This document shows positions 1 through 11,225 of a stretch of 64,000 nt of DNA, in pieces; the stretch's first letter is position 1, and each line of letters opens with the position of its first letter. Origin of the DNA: Impatiens glandulifera. Lineage: Eukaryota > Streptophyta > Magnoliopsida > Ericales > Balsaminaceae. The stretch covers positions 37,928,338 to 37,992,337 of the forward strand of contig NC_061867.1 in assembly GCF_907164915.1 (NCBI RefSeq), given 5' to 3'. Position numbers and translations under genes: made by a program. A model generated the notes under the pieces. That model was not told the origin of the DNA. It ran no database searches and worked only from the letters and a program-made list of their open reading frames with translations.

Positions 1-257
1 ATAATTAATTTAATAAATTATATATATAATTAATTTATAAATAATATAAATTAAAATCAAATAAAACAATCTATGGGTCGTCGACAAATACCATAGAAAC
101 CCTAAATAATATTTATTAATTACTCATTTTTATTCCCGCCTAGTCTAACCTCCAACATAGAAAATAAATCATCGAGAGAGGGAGACAACGGTTGTGGTTG
201 CTCCCTAAACAAAGGTTAGTTTCCATTTTCAAGCCTCACACTCTTTCTCTCCCTAAG
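1..257. other. AT-rich non-coding DNA
   Basis: No supported gene. The stretch around 170-220 has a purine-rich run followed by AAAG/GTTAGT, which resembles a plant 5'UTR splice donor, but nothing downstream confirms a gene because LINE sequence begins at 258. Confidence 0.4.
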
Positions 258-965
258 TTTTTTTTTTGGGGAAAAACGACTTAGGCGTCATTTCATTAAA
301 AATTCCAAAAAATGGGAAAAAAAACCACGAGTTTAAGAGATCATTCTAGACAGATCTAAAATGATTTTGAAGTCGTAACATTCTAAATAAAAGATAAAAA
401 CGTAAATGAATTATCTGATTACAATGCTTTCAATTTTAGTGTGTTTAAAAAACGGTAAATTTCAGTTCCTACATATCTTCCAGTTCTGCTTCTTGCTTGG
501 AATTCTTGTCCACGTTCCCGCGAGGGCGCTCTAATCCGATACAATATCTTTCCATAACTCTTCAACGCTCCTGCGGGTTCTACCATATACCATTATATTC
601 CGTTCTTGTCAAATGTTATACACCACTACTCCAAAGCCGCACTTGAACACGCTTGTTGCAAATCTATTTCCCTTGGTTTTGAGTAGTGCTGCATCTTTGA
701 TTTCAGTCCATTCACTCGGGAAACTGATCAGCTCCAGGCTTTTATAGAATCTATTCCAAAACTCTCAAGCAATACAACAACTCCCGAATAGGTGATCTAT
801 TGTTTCTTCATTTCCTCTACATAGAAGACAACTCGTGTCAGGGATGCTCATATACTTGCTGATACGATCACGAGTGCTAAGTCTTTCCTAGAAGGCGAGC
901 CATATAATGAACTGGTGTTTAGGGATAATCTTCGTTGACCATCAAATTTGTTTTACTCTAAATCT
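258..965 (-). mobile_element. 5'-truncated LINE, 3' end with zf-RVT domain
   Basis: Read on the minus strand, about 965 to 470 encodes the C-terminal part of a plant LINE ORF2. It includes KYMSIPDTSCLLCRGNEE followed by TIDHLFGSC, the zinc-binding region (zf-RVT) that lies after the reverse transcriptase. A 3'UTR follows and ends in a short poly(A), seen as T at 258-267. A frameshift near the RLSTRDR segment and a TGG-to-TGA stop (CCIA*EFW) show it is dead. Only the 3' ~700 bp is present, as expected of 5' truncation during target-primed reverse transcription. It lies head-to-head with the plus-strand LINE at 1150. Confidence 0.75.
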
Positions 966-1356
966 GGAATGCTAGGTGGAGTCAAGGTTAGCATCCCACC
1001 CCTTCTCTCTATATCTATATCTTTATCTTCTTCAACTTCATCAAAGATCATTGGTAACTTATCACTAATTCAATCTCAATTCTTATCTTTTTAAATAGTT
1101 TATACATAATTGTACATATTACATAACTGAAAACGCACCTGGAGAGAAAAATTTTCTCTAAAGAATTTTTTTCTCACTTTGGGCACGACCGGCACATCAA
1201 CGCCGTCGGAGCTTCCGACGTCGGAATGATCTCAAATTTCTCCAGCAGGTGCGTCTCTTTCCCTCCAACAATCTAACCGAAGGAATTTCAATTTGGCCGG
1301 AGGAATAGCGAGATATCGCGATTATAATTTCTAGATCGGATATTTGGATTGCTGTT

Positions 1357-1437
1357 GGCACGATCGACACAATCGGCACGATCGGCACAATCGGCACAAT
1401 CGACACGATCAGCACGAACGACACAAACGACACAAAT
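1357..1437 (+). repeat. 9-bp tandem repeat, nine units, LINE 5' region
   Basis: Nine consecutive imperfect copies of a 9-bp unit of the form (G/A)(G/A)CACRATC. Because 9 is a multiple of 3, all frames stay open across it, giving His/Arg/Asn/Asp-rich or Ser/Ala/Gln-rich shadow ORFs on both strands that I do not regard as genes. Confidence 0.85.
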
Positions 1438-1902
1438 TCTCGCCGCGACCGCGCTTCTACATTGGAAGTCGGCCGCCATCCTCCAGCACCTTCGATCGGT
1501 TGTCGTGCGCCCTCTGGAACGTGTTCTGTTGTGTAAGGAACGGTTGTGGTCATCTTCTCCTACCGTCGATCGGAGAATTTCGTCAAAACCCCCTTCTACA
1601 GAGACTTGTCGTCGAATCGGCGTCGGTCGCCCTCCTCTCCTCACTTTTCGCTTACAGGTTAGTTCGGACCTCAGTCGGGACATCAAACCACACCGCGAGG
1701 TGCGGGTAGGTCTCCTTTGAACTTATTTCTCGCCATTTGAATCAAGTTTTCAGTTTGGAGGAAGCTTTTGTAGCTACATACCGTTCCAAAATTGATTAAA
1801 CCCTTTCTTGTTTGAGCAATTATCTTCAAGCCCCTGTTCCGGTGCAATTGGTTTCCAATCGTGCTGTTTGCGCCCACCCTTTGATGCAGAATTCCAACCT
1901 TT

Positions 1903-4754
1903 GTGGCTCCTTTGAAGATTAGGAAGTTTGTGCTTGATCTTTCCAATGAATTGTACGCGCCCGTCCAATGTTGTTACTCGGGCAAGGAGCGTCCTCAAGT
2001 CCTCCCTAATGATCTTAAAAAGGTGCTGAAGGGGCCGTCGACAAGCAACAAGGCTAGGTCTGATAGACAAACTCACATGTCTCTTAACAATCCGAGGAAT
2101 CAGAAGCCAGAAATCATGGATGAAGTTCTAAAAAATGGAAAAGATGCGTCTATTGATTCTATGACAAATACATCATCGGGTATGTGTTCTTTTCCACATG
2201 CTAATGAATTATATGAGAATAGTTCTATTGGGGATTCATACTTTAATGATATGCATGTTCATAATAGAAATAATATGACTGAATTGATAAGAAAAGATAG
2301 TATTGCATATAGAAATGATAGGACTTTAATTCCAGAAATATTTATTGTTATTGGAATTGTTGCACAGAATGGACCGTTAGGGTCTCTAGTTGGTACCCTA
2401 GACCTGACCAGTCATTCTGTTAGGAAATTGGATTTGAAATCTTGTCTGGATGAAACTGATGACAATCCGGTTGTTTGTGCTGAAAATTCGGTCCCAAAGT
2501 TAGAAATAATCTATCAAAAGGGCTCTAAGGTAATGCAGGAAAATGGCATAAATTGTACAGGTTTATCAGATCCTATTGAAAGCTCAATGTTGGGGTCTGT
2601 TTCTGAATCGGGTGAAAACATTAAGCTGAGATCTATGTTTGTTTTGAATGATCCTACTGAAGTTGATATTGGGGTTCCTATTGAGGTAAATATGACAGGG
2701 CTGAATAAGACTGATAGTCGAGAATTAGTAGGTTCAAAGAATATTACAAGGTTGAGATTAGTTTCAGAAACAAAAAAACATGACAGTTTGGGTTATTCAT
2801 TTACAGAGAAAGATCAGAAAACAGAGTTTACCGGTCCTACTAGAGAGGATGCTGAATTGGGCTAAATGGGTCATATTGAAATTGCCTCTACAGAGTTGGA
2901 GATATCAGCTGCTCAGAGTCCATTGGGTACAAAGAATGACATAATTTCAGAATCTTTTTCTGCAATGGGAAATCTTGTAAAACTGAAAGTCTTGGGTTCC
3001 ATTGATGATCAAAATGCTAAGTCTACCTGCCCTACTAAGGATCAGATGAAAAGTCAGACAACCAGACTATGGACTATGCTAGAAAAAGGTTGGACAGAAG
3101 ACACTAAATGCGCCCAGGATTCTGAAACTGAGGCTAAAATTGTAAGATCTTCTAAACAACCTACACATCTAGCTAAAACTGTTGAAGGACATAGTCTAAC
3201 AGAATCTGGAAACACTGAAGAAATTGGATCTGACTTGGAGCTGGTCATGGAAATAAATTCAGCTAAATCAGAAAAGCTTAATAAAATAGATCTAAGGGAT
3301 GATGAACTGAACTTGATTGATAGAGTCAATGGTGAAAGCTTGGCTGAGAATTATATTGATTCGTTGGTTGATGGTACCATGAATGACAATCTGTTTGAAA
3401 ATTTGGGTCTGGGTATGAATCTCATGGAAGCTACAAATAAGTTGGGTCAGAATATAAGTAAGGGTATAAGAGGTGAAGAATGTATGAAATTGGAAGAATT
3501 AGCCAACGATTTTCGCATGGCTAAGTCTGATAAGGGGTTAGCCAATGGTTTTCGCTTGGCTGAGTCTGATAAGTGTTAGCCAACGGTTTTCGCTTGGCTG
3601 GGTTTGAAAAAGATAATTTGGTTGCTCACATAAGCCCTGGTGTTACTTATATTTCTGGTCATAAAATTGCTGCATCTTCCGGTCCTAATCGACAAGATGA
3701 TAACTCTACAATCAAAGCTATGAGCCACCAATCGAATCAAAAGAACCAAAACTTGGATGTTTATTTGGAATCAGACGATAGCACCGACTATGATGAGACA
3801 ATAATATGTGACCTTGAATATCATAAGTCCATGAAAAAGATGTCAGCAGCAAAGATCAAACCAAAAGAAAAGGGGCATAGTTCTTCCAAAACAAGTGCTA
3901 AAATTGAAAGGATCGGTCAAGTAACAGGATCGAATAATTCTAAAACAGCTAAGAAGGGTAATAATGGATCTAAAATCAAAGTAATGAAAAACATGAAGGC
4001 AAATAACGCAAGTTCCAAGAAAAATGCTGAAGTAAATCCCAAGGAAACTGTGACACCCGGGACTAACACTAAGATATTGAACATGGGTGCGTTTTCTCCA
4101 CTCGTTAATCTGGATCCTATAATTCCAATTTATAGCATTCAAAAGAGGAAAACTGGCACACGAGAGAAGTGTACTGAAGGGGATATTCTAAAGAAGATTG
4201 GAATAATTGAAGGCAACGGTTTTGTGGGAAATACAAGGGTTAGATGGGCCAAAAAGAACAAACAAGTTAGGAAAGATAGCAACCCTGAAATAGTCATATC
4301 CTCAGCTCCTCCTACTGCTACAATTCTTGACAAAGAAAATACTCAGGCTGATAACAAGGATCCTACTTCTTGTCCAACGTAGTCAATGAAGAAAAACGAA
4401 ATAGCAAATTTGGCAGGACTGAGAAACCAGATGAAGAAGCTAATTTACCAAGTTAATAAATAAGAGAATACGATGCCCTAGGAAAGAAATGATCAATTGA
4501 ATGCTCAGTTCAACAGTCACTATCTAAAGAATTGGAATCTCTTCAACAAAGACCAATATGATGATGTGATCAAGTGGACGGTTGACACCATGAAGGAAAT
4601 TTCTAAATATAATAAAACAAAGGTGTATACAATCATGGGCAACCTAAACAAAACCTGGCAAGAAGGAAAGGTGTGGAATGGAAATGCCATGAACGATCCA
4701 GAAAAGGGAAAATTCAAGATAGACACCTTATACCCAAAGGTAAATTACACTTGA
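1903..4754 (+). pseudogene. LINE ORF1, N-terminal extension (broken)
   Basis: A long, low-complexity, Ser/Asn/Lys/Glu-rich reading frame upstream of the DUF4283 domain. One frame runs 1903-3579 with a single internal TAA at 2863-2865. A 1-bp loss at about 3575 shifts the frame to 3573-4382, and the same frame resumes at 4497-4754 after stops. No catalytic motif is visible. In plant LINEs the ORF1 protein binds RNA and accompanies the element transcript; a long disordered N-terminal extension is plausible but its role here is unknown. It is treated as part of ORF1 because it is colinear with the DUF4283/CCHC part and has no promoter or stop context of its own. Confidence 0.55.
3499..3614 (+). 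repeat. 39-bp triplication inside LINE ORF1
   Basis: Three tandem copies of a segment encoding LA(N)(D/G)F RLAESDK-like sequence. The first unit is 39 bp (3499-3537) and the second 38 bp (3538-3575). That missing base shifts the reading frame at the start of the third unit, so the frameshift arose within the tandem array. Confidence 0.8.
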
Positions 4755-4836
4755 TCATCCGCACCAATTTGAGCTCCCACCAGAAATTGAAGAAAAATGC
4801 GTAAAGGCATGGGAGTTTGTCATAGTTGGTCACTTT

Positions 4837-5667
4837 ATGGGCAACATGAAGACACCATTTGCTGAGGTTAAAAGAACGTTGATGGGTCAGTGGGAATCCT
4901 CTAGTCTAGAGAGGATCACAATCAATGATCACGGATTCTACTTTCTATCCTTCATGAATGGAAGCGAAATAAAGCCGTTCTTAGAGAGCGAATATACCTT
5001 TATCAAAGGAAAAAGATTCAAGATGTACAAGTGGAGCGAGGAACTTAATACTAATCATAGACCACCTGAACTTGAACAAATCTGGATGAATCTCAAGAAT
5101 GTTCCACCACACCTGTGCAATCCAATGGGCCTGGCCTATATTTCAAGCATTATAGGCAAACCACTTATGTTTGACCCAACAATGGAAGGCTACGAGCGTG
5201 CATTTGTGGCCAGAGTTAGTGTCGAAATCCATCCAAGTAGCTCTCTTCCGATTAAGCTTGAACTTAAATATAGACAGGGAAATTTATTTGACATTGGAGT
5301 ACAATACGAATGGAAATCAAATCGATGTATATGGTGTAGCACTTTCACACACGCTACGAATAAATGTCCAGTCAATAATAATCTAAAATTGAAGGCCAAT
5401 AACAATGCTCAGGAAGGCGGTATCAATGACTCTAACCAGGCTCAGGTTGAGAGAAATGTGAACAAGTCTGAACTTAACATCAATGAACACACTAATAATG
5501 ATAGGATGGGCTACCAAAAGAAAGAACAGATAAGGGTAAGGAAGAAGATAGGAAAAAGAATGAAGTGTGTAAGGGTACAAGCTGGCCTTGCTAACGCTGA
5601 TCCTATCGGTCATGTTCAGGGCACCGATCCTAGGGATTTTGTTTTCTCAAGAATAGGTTCTGTTTAA
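4837..5667 (+). CDS. LINE ORF1 DUF4283 domain and CCHC zinc knuckle
   Basis: Open frame of 276 codons holding the recognisable core of a plant LINE ORF1 protein. Residues about 1-150 resemble the DUF4283 RNA-binding fold, including MGQWESSSLERITINDHGFY and the stretch LEQIWMNLKNVPPHL. A CX2CX4HX4C knuckle, CIWCSTFTHATNKC, follows at about residues 167-180. The C-terminal third is Asn/Lys-rich. It is offset in frame from the upstream part (1903-4754), and a real protein would read through from it, so this is a fragment of a broken ORF1 rather than an independent gene. ORF1p packages LINE RNA with ORF2p in the cytoplasm; this copy is unlikely to function. Confidence 0.7.
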   Translation: MGNMKTPFAEVKRTLMGQWESSSLERITINDHGFYFLSFMNGSEIKPFLESEYTFIKGKRFKMYKWSEELNTNHRPPELEQIWMNLKNVPPHLCNPMGLAYISSIIGKPLMFDPTMEGYERAFVARVSVEIHPSSSLPIKLELKYRQGNLFDIGVQYEWKSNRCIWCSTFTHATNKCPVNNNLKLKANNNAQEGGINDSNQAQVERNVNKSELNINEHTNNDRMGYQKKEQIRVRKKIGKRMKCVRVQAGLANADPIGHVQGTDPRDFVFSRIGSV

Positions 5668-6472
5668 AACGTCGATCCTAGTCAGGATATCGGTCCTGAT
5701 AAAGCTGGACATAGCCACACTAGTCCTAGAGCTTCTCATAATGCTACCCTACCTAGCCATATTGACTATGTTAAGCCTGGTCTTGGACATGCTGATCCGG
5801 ATTCTACTCATACTATCGCACTTGTTACTACCGGTCCTGATAAAAAATGTTCTGGTTCTAAAGTTTCTGGAATTCAAAGATCTATGGGACGGGGAATACT
5901 TGGCTCATATGAAACAAACAAAATTGGGTCTGATGGCACTCCAATAGGTCGTGAGTTCACTTTTCACAATTCTAGGAATGCAAGCAGTAACCAAAAAAAC
6001 AATATCATCAGAATTCGAAATGACCCGATCCATGGGCTCAGAGCCACCTTTCGAGATAATGAACAAGAAAATCATGGACAAAAGATATTGAAAAACCAAC
6101 AAGCAATAAAGAAGTTCTTGAGAATGAACTGGAAAATCTTGGGTTTTGTGAAATTAAAAGATCAAGTGCAGAAGAAGACAATTTGGTCTTGAATAAGGCA
6201 GTGAGCCTTGGTTTTGAAGTAGGGCGAATTAAAATCGATAACAGACATGAATCCAATACTGAAGAGGTTCAAAGTCAGAAAAGACCTACTAAAGAAGAAC
6301 AAGCTGAAAAGCGAACACAGATAAGAAAGATCTTAAATCCAGAAGCCACTGACTCTATAACGGGAGAAGATGAGATTTATGTGAGACAATCCTCACTCAA
6401 TGTGAATAGTATTTCATGTAATCAAGCTGTAGCCATTGAGGATAGCGAGACAAGTTATGATTACAATTTCTA
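5668..6472 (+). pseudogene. LINE ORF1 C-terminal tail (broken)
   Basis: Continuation of ORF1 split over frames (about 5741-5947, 5884-6192, 6183-6473), rich in Lys, Glu and Asn, with imperfect repeats of a GATCCTA-like word around 5600-5830. No domain is recognised. It ends just before the ORF2 start at 6528. Confidence 0.45.
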
Positions 6473-6527
6473 ATGAAGAGGTCCAGGACAGTCTAGAAAG
6501 TCAGGAACCCAACATTTATATTCATTC

Positions 6528-6881
6528 ATGAATATAGTGACATGTAACATAAGGGGACTCAATGACCCTCTGAAATGCAAAGAAATCAGGAGGATCATTG
6601 AGAACCAGAAGATCACTATTATGGGTATTCTTGAGAAAAAAGTCAAAAGACGAAACGTTGAGAAGGTTAGCAAGCTGTGTATTGATATCAGCTGGAAAAT
6701 CATTCACAAATCAAATGAAAAAACGGGCAGAATTTGGGTTATCTGGGATAACAAAGTTGCTGAGGTCAGGGCTCTCTTTTTGAATGATCAAGCAATCCTG
6801 GTTGAGGTTAAAGACAGAATCACAAGAATCTTGTTTAATCTTGCTATTATTTATGCTAGCAACTCAAGTACTAACAGAAGA
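6528..6881 (+). CDS. LINE ORF2 endonuclease domain, cut by gap
   Basis: The protein starts MNIVTCNIRGLNDPLKCKEI and continues with ITIMGILEKKV, then GRIWVIWDNKV. These are the Asn motif (CNIRG) and the catalytic Glu motif (GILE) of the apurinic-endonuclease-like (exonuclease/endonuclease/phosphatase) domain that nicks target DNA in plant L1 elements. Family members usually read LETK where this has LEKK. The first 118 codons are open; the N run then interrupts the gene. ORF2 proteins are normally over 1,000 residues, so reverse transcriptase and zf-RVT are missing here. ATG 6528 is chosen because the domain begins immediately after it. Confidence 0.8.
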
Positions 6882-6981
6882 NNNNNNNNNNNNNNNNNNN
6901 NNNNNNNNNNNNNNNNNNNNNNNNNNNNNNNNNNNNNNNNNNNNNNNNNNNNNNNNNNNNNNNNNNNNNNNNNNNNNNNNN
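6882..6981. other. Assembly gap of exactly 100 N
   Basis: Exactly 100 N, the usual placeholder for a gap of unknown size. LINE ORF2 is on the left and copia accessory ORF on the right, so the junction is not biologically continuous. Frames predicted through it are artefacts. Confidence 0.99.
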
Positions 6982-8243
6982 TTCATACGAACCGAAATAT
7001 TATTTGAGAACATGCTCCCAGATTGTTCCGACGCCGACATGTACGGTCAACGCTAATAAACTTGGAGAGAAAGGTAATTGAACTGGCCAAAACATCATCA
7101 GTACCATTGGCCATGGCAAGGGCGAGCTTGGTAGAAACCAATGCAAAACTGAAGGTACTCACTTCGACAATGGAAACTACCTATCAGAATCATATGGTTA
7201 ATGGTGGAGTAACCGGGGTAGACAAGAGCGTGTTGGATGCACTTGACTCGGTTATAGAAAGACTTCAAGCCGATATAAAGCGGACAGAGGAAGAAACAGA
7301 TAGGAATGTCGCAATGTACTACACTCCTGCTGGAGAGGCTAACCGACACGGGAAACAGCCTGCACACACAACTTTTGAGGTCGGCTAATCATCTAGACCG
7401 ACAAGAAATGAACTTGAAGAAAGCCAACCGAAATCCTCCTCCGCGTCCCATGAAAAAGATGGAGCAACAGACTTTCCACCCACCAAAAATATTGACAAAT
7501 CTTCAGCGGGTAAGTCTCAAAACACTTCAAAACAGACTGACCCCGCTCTCTCATTATCGGTTCACTCTGCGTATCCGGTACAAAATCAATTTGTCTTTCT
7601 CCCAAATGAATTGAAGGAGTTCATCTAGAAAACGGTCCAGGATTCCATAGCCTTGTGGAAGGCATCCCTGGACGATAAAGCTAACTTGTGGCAAGCATCC
7701 TTCAAAGCTCGGGCTTCCTCGACCGACGCTAAAATAGAAAACGTTTAAAATGTCATGTCTCAAACACTTGAGATGATTCAAGCCATGTTAGTCCAGCTAG
7801 ATGAGTTGGCAAGAGTCAAAGCCATTGACAACAACGAACAAATCTGAAAAGATGAAGAAACGGCCAGAAAGATTCTGACCGATGAGGAGGAAAAGGCTCG
7901 GCTAGCAAAGGAAATTGTACTTACTAATGCACAGTTAGCCCAGAAATTGCAAGACGAGGAAGATAACCCCGAAGTGGCTGTACAAGAAAATGCCAATGCG
8001 GCTAGAAACCTCTAGAAACAAGAAATCCTTGCCGGGGGAAATGAGGAAAGGAGACAGACATCCACCCCGATTGCCAAAAACATAAGGGGTTCTAGCCTCA
8101 CTGAACAAACAGGTATTCAGACGAATACAAATCCTTTCAAATATCCAACCATTGAAGAAGAAGAGGAAGATGTCGAACCTTTAAATCTAAGAAGGCGTCG
8201 GGCTGCAATCTCAACCACACTAATCTCACCAGCTCCAATCTAA
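6982..8243 (+). pseudogene. Accessory coiled-coil ORF of element D (broken)
   Basis: Right after the gap, TEILFENMLPDCSDADMYG corresponds to QEIFYTNILPEHPAD upstream of the coiled-coil ORF of element C (about 46310-46360). The next part, KVIELAKTSSVPLAMARASL, parallels EVINLTKAKSVLTALRRSKM in C. The remainder to about 8243 is Glu/Lys/Ala/Gln-rich, including a stretch at about 7850-8000 read as heptad-like helix, and ends in an acidic then basic tail. Several stops and frameshifts break it. No enzymatic motif is seen. Position 3' of pol in these elements suggests a structural or nucleic-acid-associated accessory role; that is inference. Confidence 0.6.
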
Positions 8244-8815
8244 TTTGTCCACTCTAGTGCCCGGTCAGATCAAGGAACTAGAGCAGACGCGGTTGAACAA
8301 TTCATGCAAAGTCAACGATCCTCACAACTTCAAGCCCATGCTTAACCAATAAGACACCAACATTCGGCTGAATTCTCAGGTCAACCGGGTGGCAGTTTCA
8401 ATGATCCCACTGCTCTAGGAACGAGATTCGTATATAGATAGGTCCACGACACGATCAATCAACCGGAGAAAAGGGACGAATAAATCTATCAACCTTTAAG
8501 ATTTCCATTTCAAATATATATACTATAATTATTACTTATGATATTTTGGAAATCTATACTATTTCGGTTTAAATCTATATATAATATGAATTAAGTTTAT
8601 TTTGGGAAATTAAAATATCTTAAAAAATGCAGACTCTTCGGTTTTTAAATTTCAACTTGCAGGTTTTGATACTTTTAAATAAAAATATCAAAAAGGGAGA
8701 AATTTCTAAGTATACAACATTTTCCATCAAACCGTTTTTCTGAAATCGGCCAAACAAAACTTAAGTTCTTTTAAAATCGGCCAACGATTACAAGTTTTGA
8801 ATATTTATTCTAAAT

Positions 8816-8834
8816 AATCAAAAAGAAAGAAATT
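8816..8834 (+). promoter_or_regulatory. Polypurine tract of D
   Basis: AATCAAAAAGAAAGAAAT lies directly before the LTR and is the expected primer for plus-strand DNA synthesis. A second similar tract, ATCAAAAAGGGAGAAAT, lies at about 8687-8703. Confidence 0.7.
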
Positions 8835-10017
8835 GTTAGAAAAACTAGATATTTAATTAATAAGTAATTAACTATCTAAAAGAACTTAATCAAATTCAAC
8901 TTTATGTGCAACTACACATTTTCAAGCAGACCAGTCAAACTGAATCTCCTAAGGAAGCTCAAACCGGAATTCCTAAATGAATTTATCCTTTCAGAAATCC
9001 GGATCGGCTCAACATCAGAACCAGTTGAATTGCAAACCAAAACTGTCCGGCTGGTTCAATATCTTGAAGATCTTAAAGCCACCGTACATCTCAAACGGAC
9101 AGATTATTCAAAGATATGTTGGACGTTAACGTGTTAAGATAAACAAAATATTCCTTGGTAATATGCAGAAGAAGGTTCTGAAACAAGGCAAAATACAGGA
9201 AAATGATTACCTGACTTTGCACAAGTCCATAAGCAACCTTCAAGGGGCATGCGGCCGCCAAATGTACAACTACCATGTGTAAAGACAAAGCGTGTAAGTC
9301 ATCTCATCCGGACTGGCACGGATCCTTCTGACCAATCACCTTGAAGAGAAAGAAATATGATTGTTGTCATATTTCCACTATAAAAGGAAGCGCAAAGGCT
9401 GAAAAAATAAGCTCTCCGCACGAAAACCTACTCTTCTTCAACCTGATTCTTGCGCTCATCATAAAAGCTTTGGACTTTTAACCTTGCAAACAAATTCTAA
9501 TAAATCTGCAAAGTCATTAAGTGATAAGAACCAACTGAAGAAATTTGTACTCTTACATATTTGTAAAAGTGTATTACAATATTGTGTGAGTATTGTAAAG
9601 TGTACATCAAGTAGTAAATAAGACTCGATTGTGTATTGTATTTTATTGCTGAATATTCCTTAGTGAATATCATTCTCATCGTTTGAGAAGAAGGGGTGAT
9701 GTAAGAGTTTTATCTCCGAACATCCATAAAATCTGTTTTTTGTGTTCTTCATTTACTTTCGGTCACCAAACCAACCGAACCGGTTTCCCTCATTCTAACT
9801 GACTTCTCTCCACTCTCATTTCCAACCGATCCGTGTGTGTTGCTTCAGGCTGAAATAAATATTTTCGCCCTTAAACTTGGTTCAAGAGTTTGTGACAGTC
9901 TGTGTAGTATTAAGATCGGTGTTAATTCTTAACCGGATTACATCAACCGTTGTGTGTGTTATAAGAGGTTTCCTTTAGCCGGACCCTGGTCCTCTATCGG
10001 CGATCCCAATCCTAACA
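8835..10017 (+). repeat. 3' LTR of element D
   Basis: Begins TGTTAGAAAAACTAG directly after a polypurine tract and ends CCTAACA (TG...CA). It contains TATAAAA at 9379-9385, and a GGGGTGATGTAAGAG-type segment near 9690 that matches R/U5 of the C LTR (GGGGTGACGTAGGAG). Length is 1,183 bp, close to the 1,166-bp LTR of C, but the sequence is diverged. Confidence 0.8.
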
Positions 10018-11225
10018 CTGTTGTTGGATTTATCTAGATTTGCATTGTCAAATCTCAAACTAGATTTTAAGCTAAAAGGTTTTTACTGACTGATCATCAG
10101 TCTGACCGTATATCCAGATCTTGTCCAAGATTTAACTATATATTCCAATCTTTGGTTTTCGGCAGAGAGAGTTCTGATTGTTTCCTTTAGCTTCTCATTC
10201 TCCGATGAGAGCTTATTTATTGAAACATTAGCATCATTGATTTGAGATAAATAACTTGAACTATCAGACTTGCTTTTTGAAATCATTTGATTAAAGGAGT
10301 TTAACAGTTTATGTACTCAATGACCATGTCATTGAGGCGAGCAATTAGATCACCTCGGGTAAACTCATTAAAGGTGAAATCAAATATCTCGTATTCATCA
10401 TCTACTATAAAGTATTTGATGTTCTCATCATCACTATCTCTCGAGGAGATTGAGTTCAAAACGCGCTCGGCCTGCATACTTTTGCTTTCTTCTGCAAACA
10501 ACATCTTCTAAAACTTCTTATGCTTGGATGTTTTATGATTCTCCTTAAGTTTCTGATCAGTGGGATTCTTTTCATTTCTTCTAGACTTTTGGTATTCAGA
10601 CTTATAGTGACCTAGAGTATCACAATTAAAACACCGTATGTTATTCTTAGAGTCATTAGAGTTATTATTGAAAGATGAGTTAGAATGATTCTTCCTCGTA
10701 TATTTGCCAAACTTCTTGACAAGTAAAGACATCGCATCTTCGTTGATTTCTTCAACAGTCTTTGCAGATGTTGATGAAAATGGCTATTCAGAAATCACTA
10801 AAGCTTTAATGATAATGGAAGTTGATGACTCCTCCTCATTTCTCGAGTTCATCTCATACTCGTAGACTTTTAGATTAGAAAAAAGATTGTGCAGCTCGAT
10901 CTTGTGGAGGTTTCTTCATTCCCTCATCACCGTTGACTTGATGTTTTAGGCATTGGGAAAAGCCTTCAACGCCTTGACGATGACTTCTTTGTTGCCATAA
11001 TCCTTTCCCAAAATGGCAAGTTCATTAACAATTCTTGTAAAGCGCTCGTCAAATTCGTTCATCATTTTTCTGGGACGCATCTTAATATTATCGAACTTCT
11101 GAGTGCAATCATAATTTTATTCTCTTTGGTTTGTTTGTTTCCCTCATTTAGTTGAATGATCTTCTCTCATTCTTCCTTGATAGTAGTACATGCTCTGATT
11201 TTCGCAAAAGTGTTTTATCTAGAGT
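10018..11225 (-). pseudogene. Gag of element E (broken)
   Basis: Read 11225 to 10018. It contains a UBN2/DUF4219-like capsid segment (EGNKQTKENKIMIA), then a zinc knuckle RCFNCDTLGHYKSEY (CX2CX4H kept, last Cys replaced by Tyr), an acidic segment with DDENIKYFIVDDEYEIFDF, and a coiled-coil tail SSENEKLKETIRTLSAEN. The same order is seen in gag of A, B and C. Frameshifts and stops break it into pieces at 10083-10286, 10301-10504 and 10508-10732. Gag would form the cytoplasmic particle; this copy cannot. Confidence 0.7.

Larger units (their letters stand above)
1150..6881 (+). mobile_element. Degenerate plant LINE, ORF1 plus start of ORF2
   Basis: Five prime region, a long broken ORF1 with DUF4283 and a CCHC knuckle, then the start of ORF2 with an endonuclease domain, all in the order typical of plant L1-type LINEs. 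The start at about 1150 is approximate and rests on where GC content rises and the tandem 9-mers begin. The element is cut at 6881 by the assembly gap, so reverse transcriptase, zf-RVT and poly(A) are not visible. Sequence after the gap belongs to a copia element. Confidence 0.75.
6982..10017 (+). mobile_element. Sirevirus-like copia D, 3' portion
   Basis: Contains a broken accessory coiled-coil ORF, duplicated polypurine tracts and a 3' LTR. Gag and pol would lie upstream, in or beyond the gap. The LTR end at 10017 abuts minus-strand gag of element E, so D appears to have inserted into E. The target-site duplication cannot be checked because the 5' side is missing. Confidence 0.7.

Noticed and set aside
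1197..1720. Overlapping open frames on both strands around the 9-bp repeat
   Set aside because: The 9-bp period keeps every frame open. Products are His/Arg or Ser/Ala repeats without domains.
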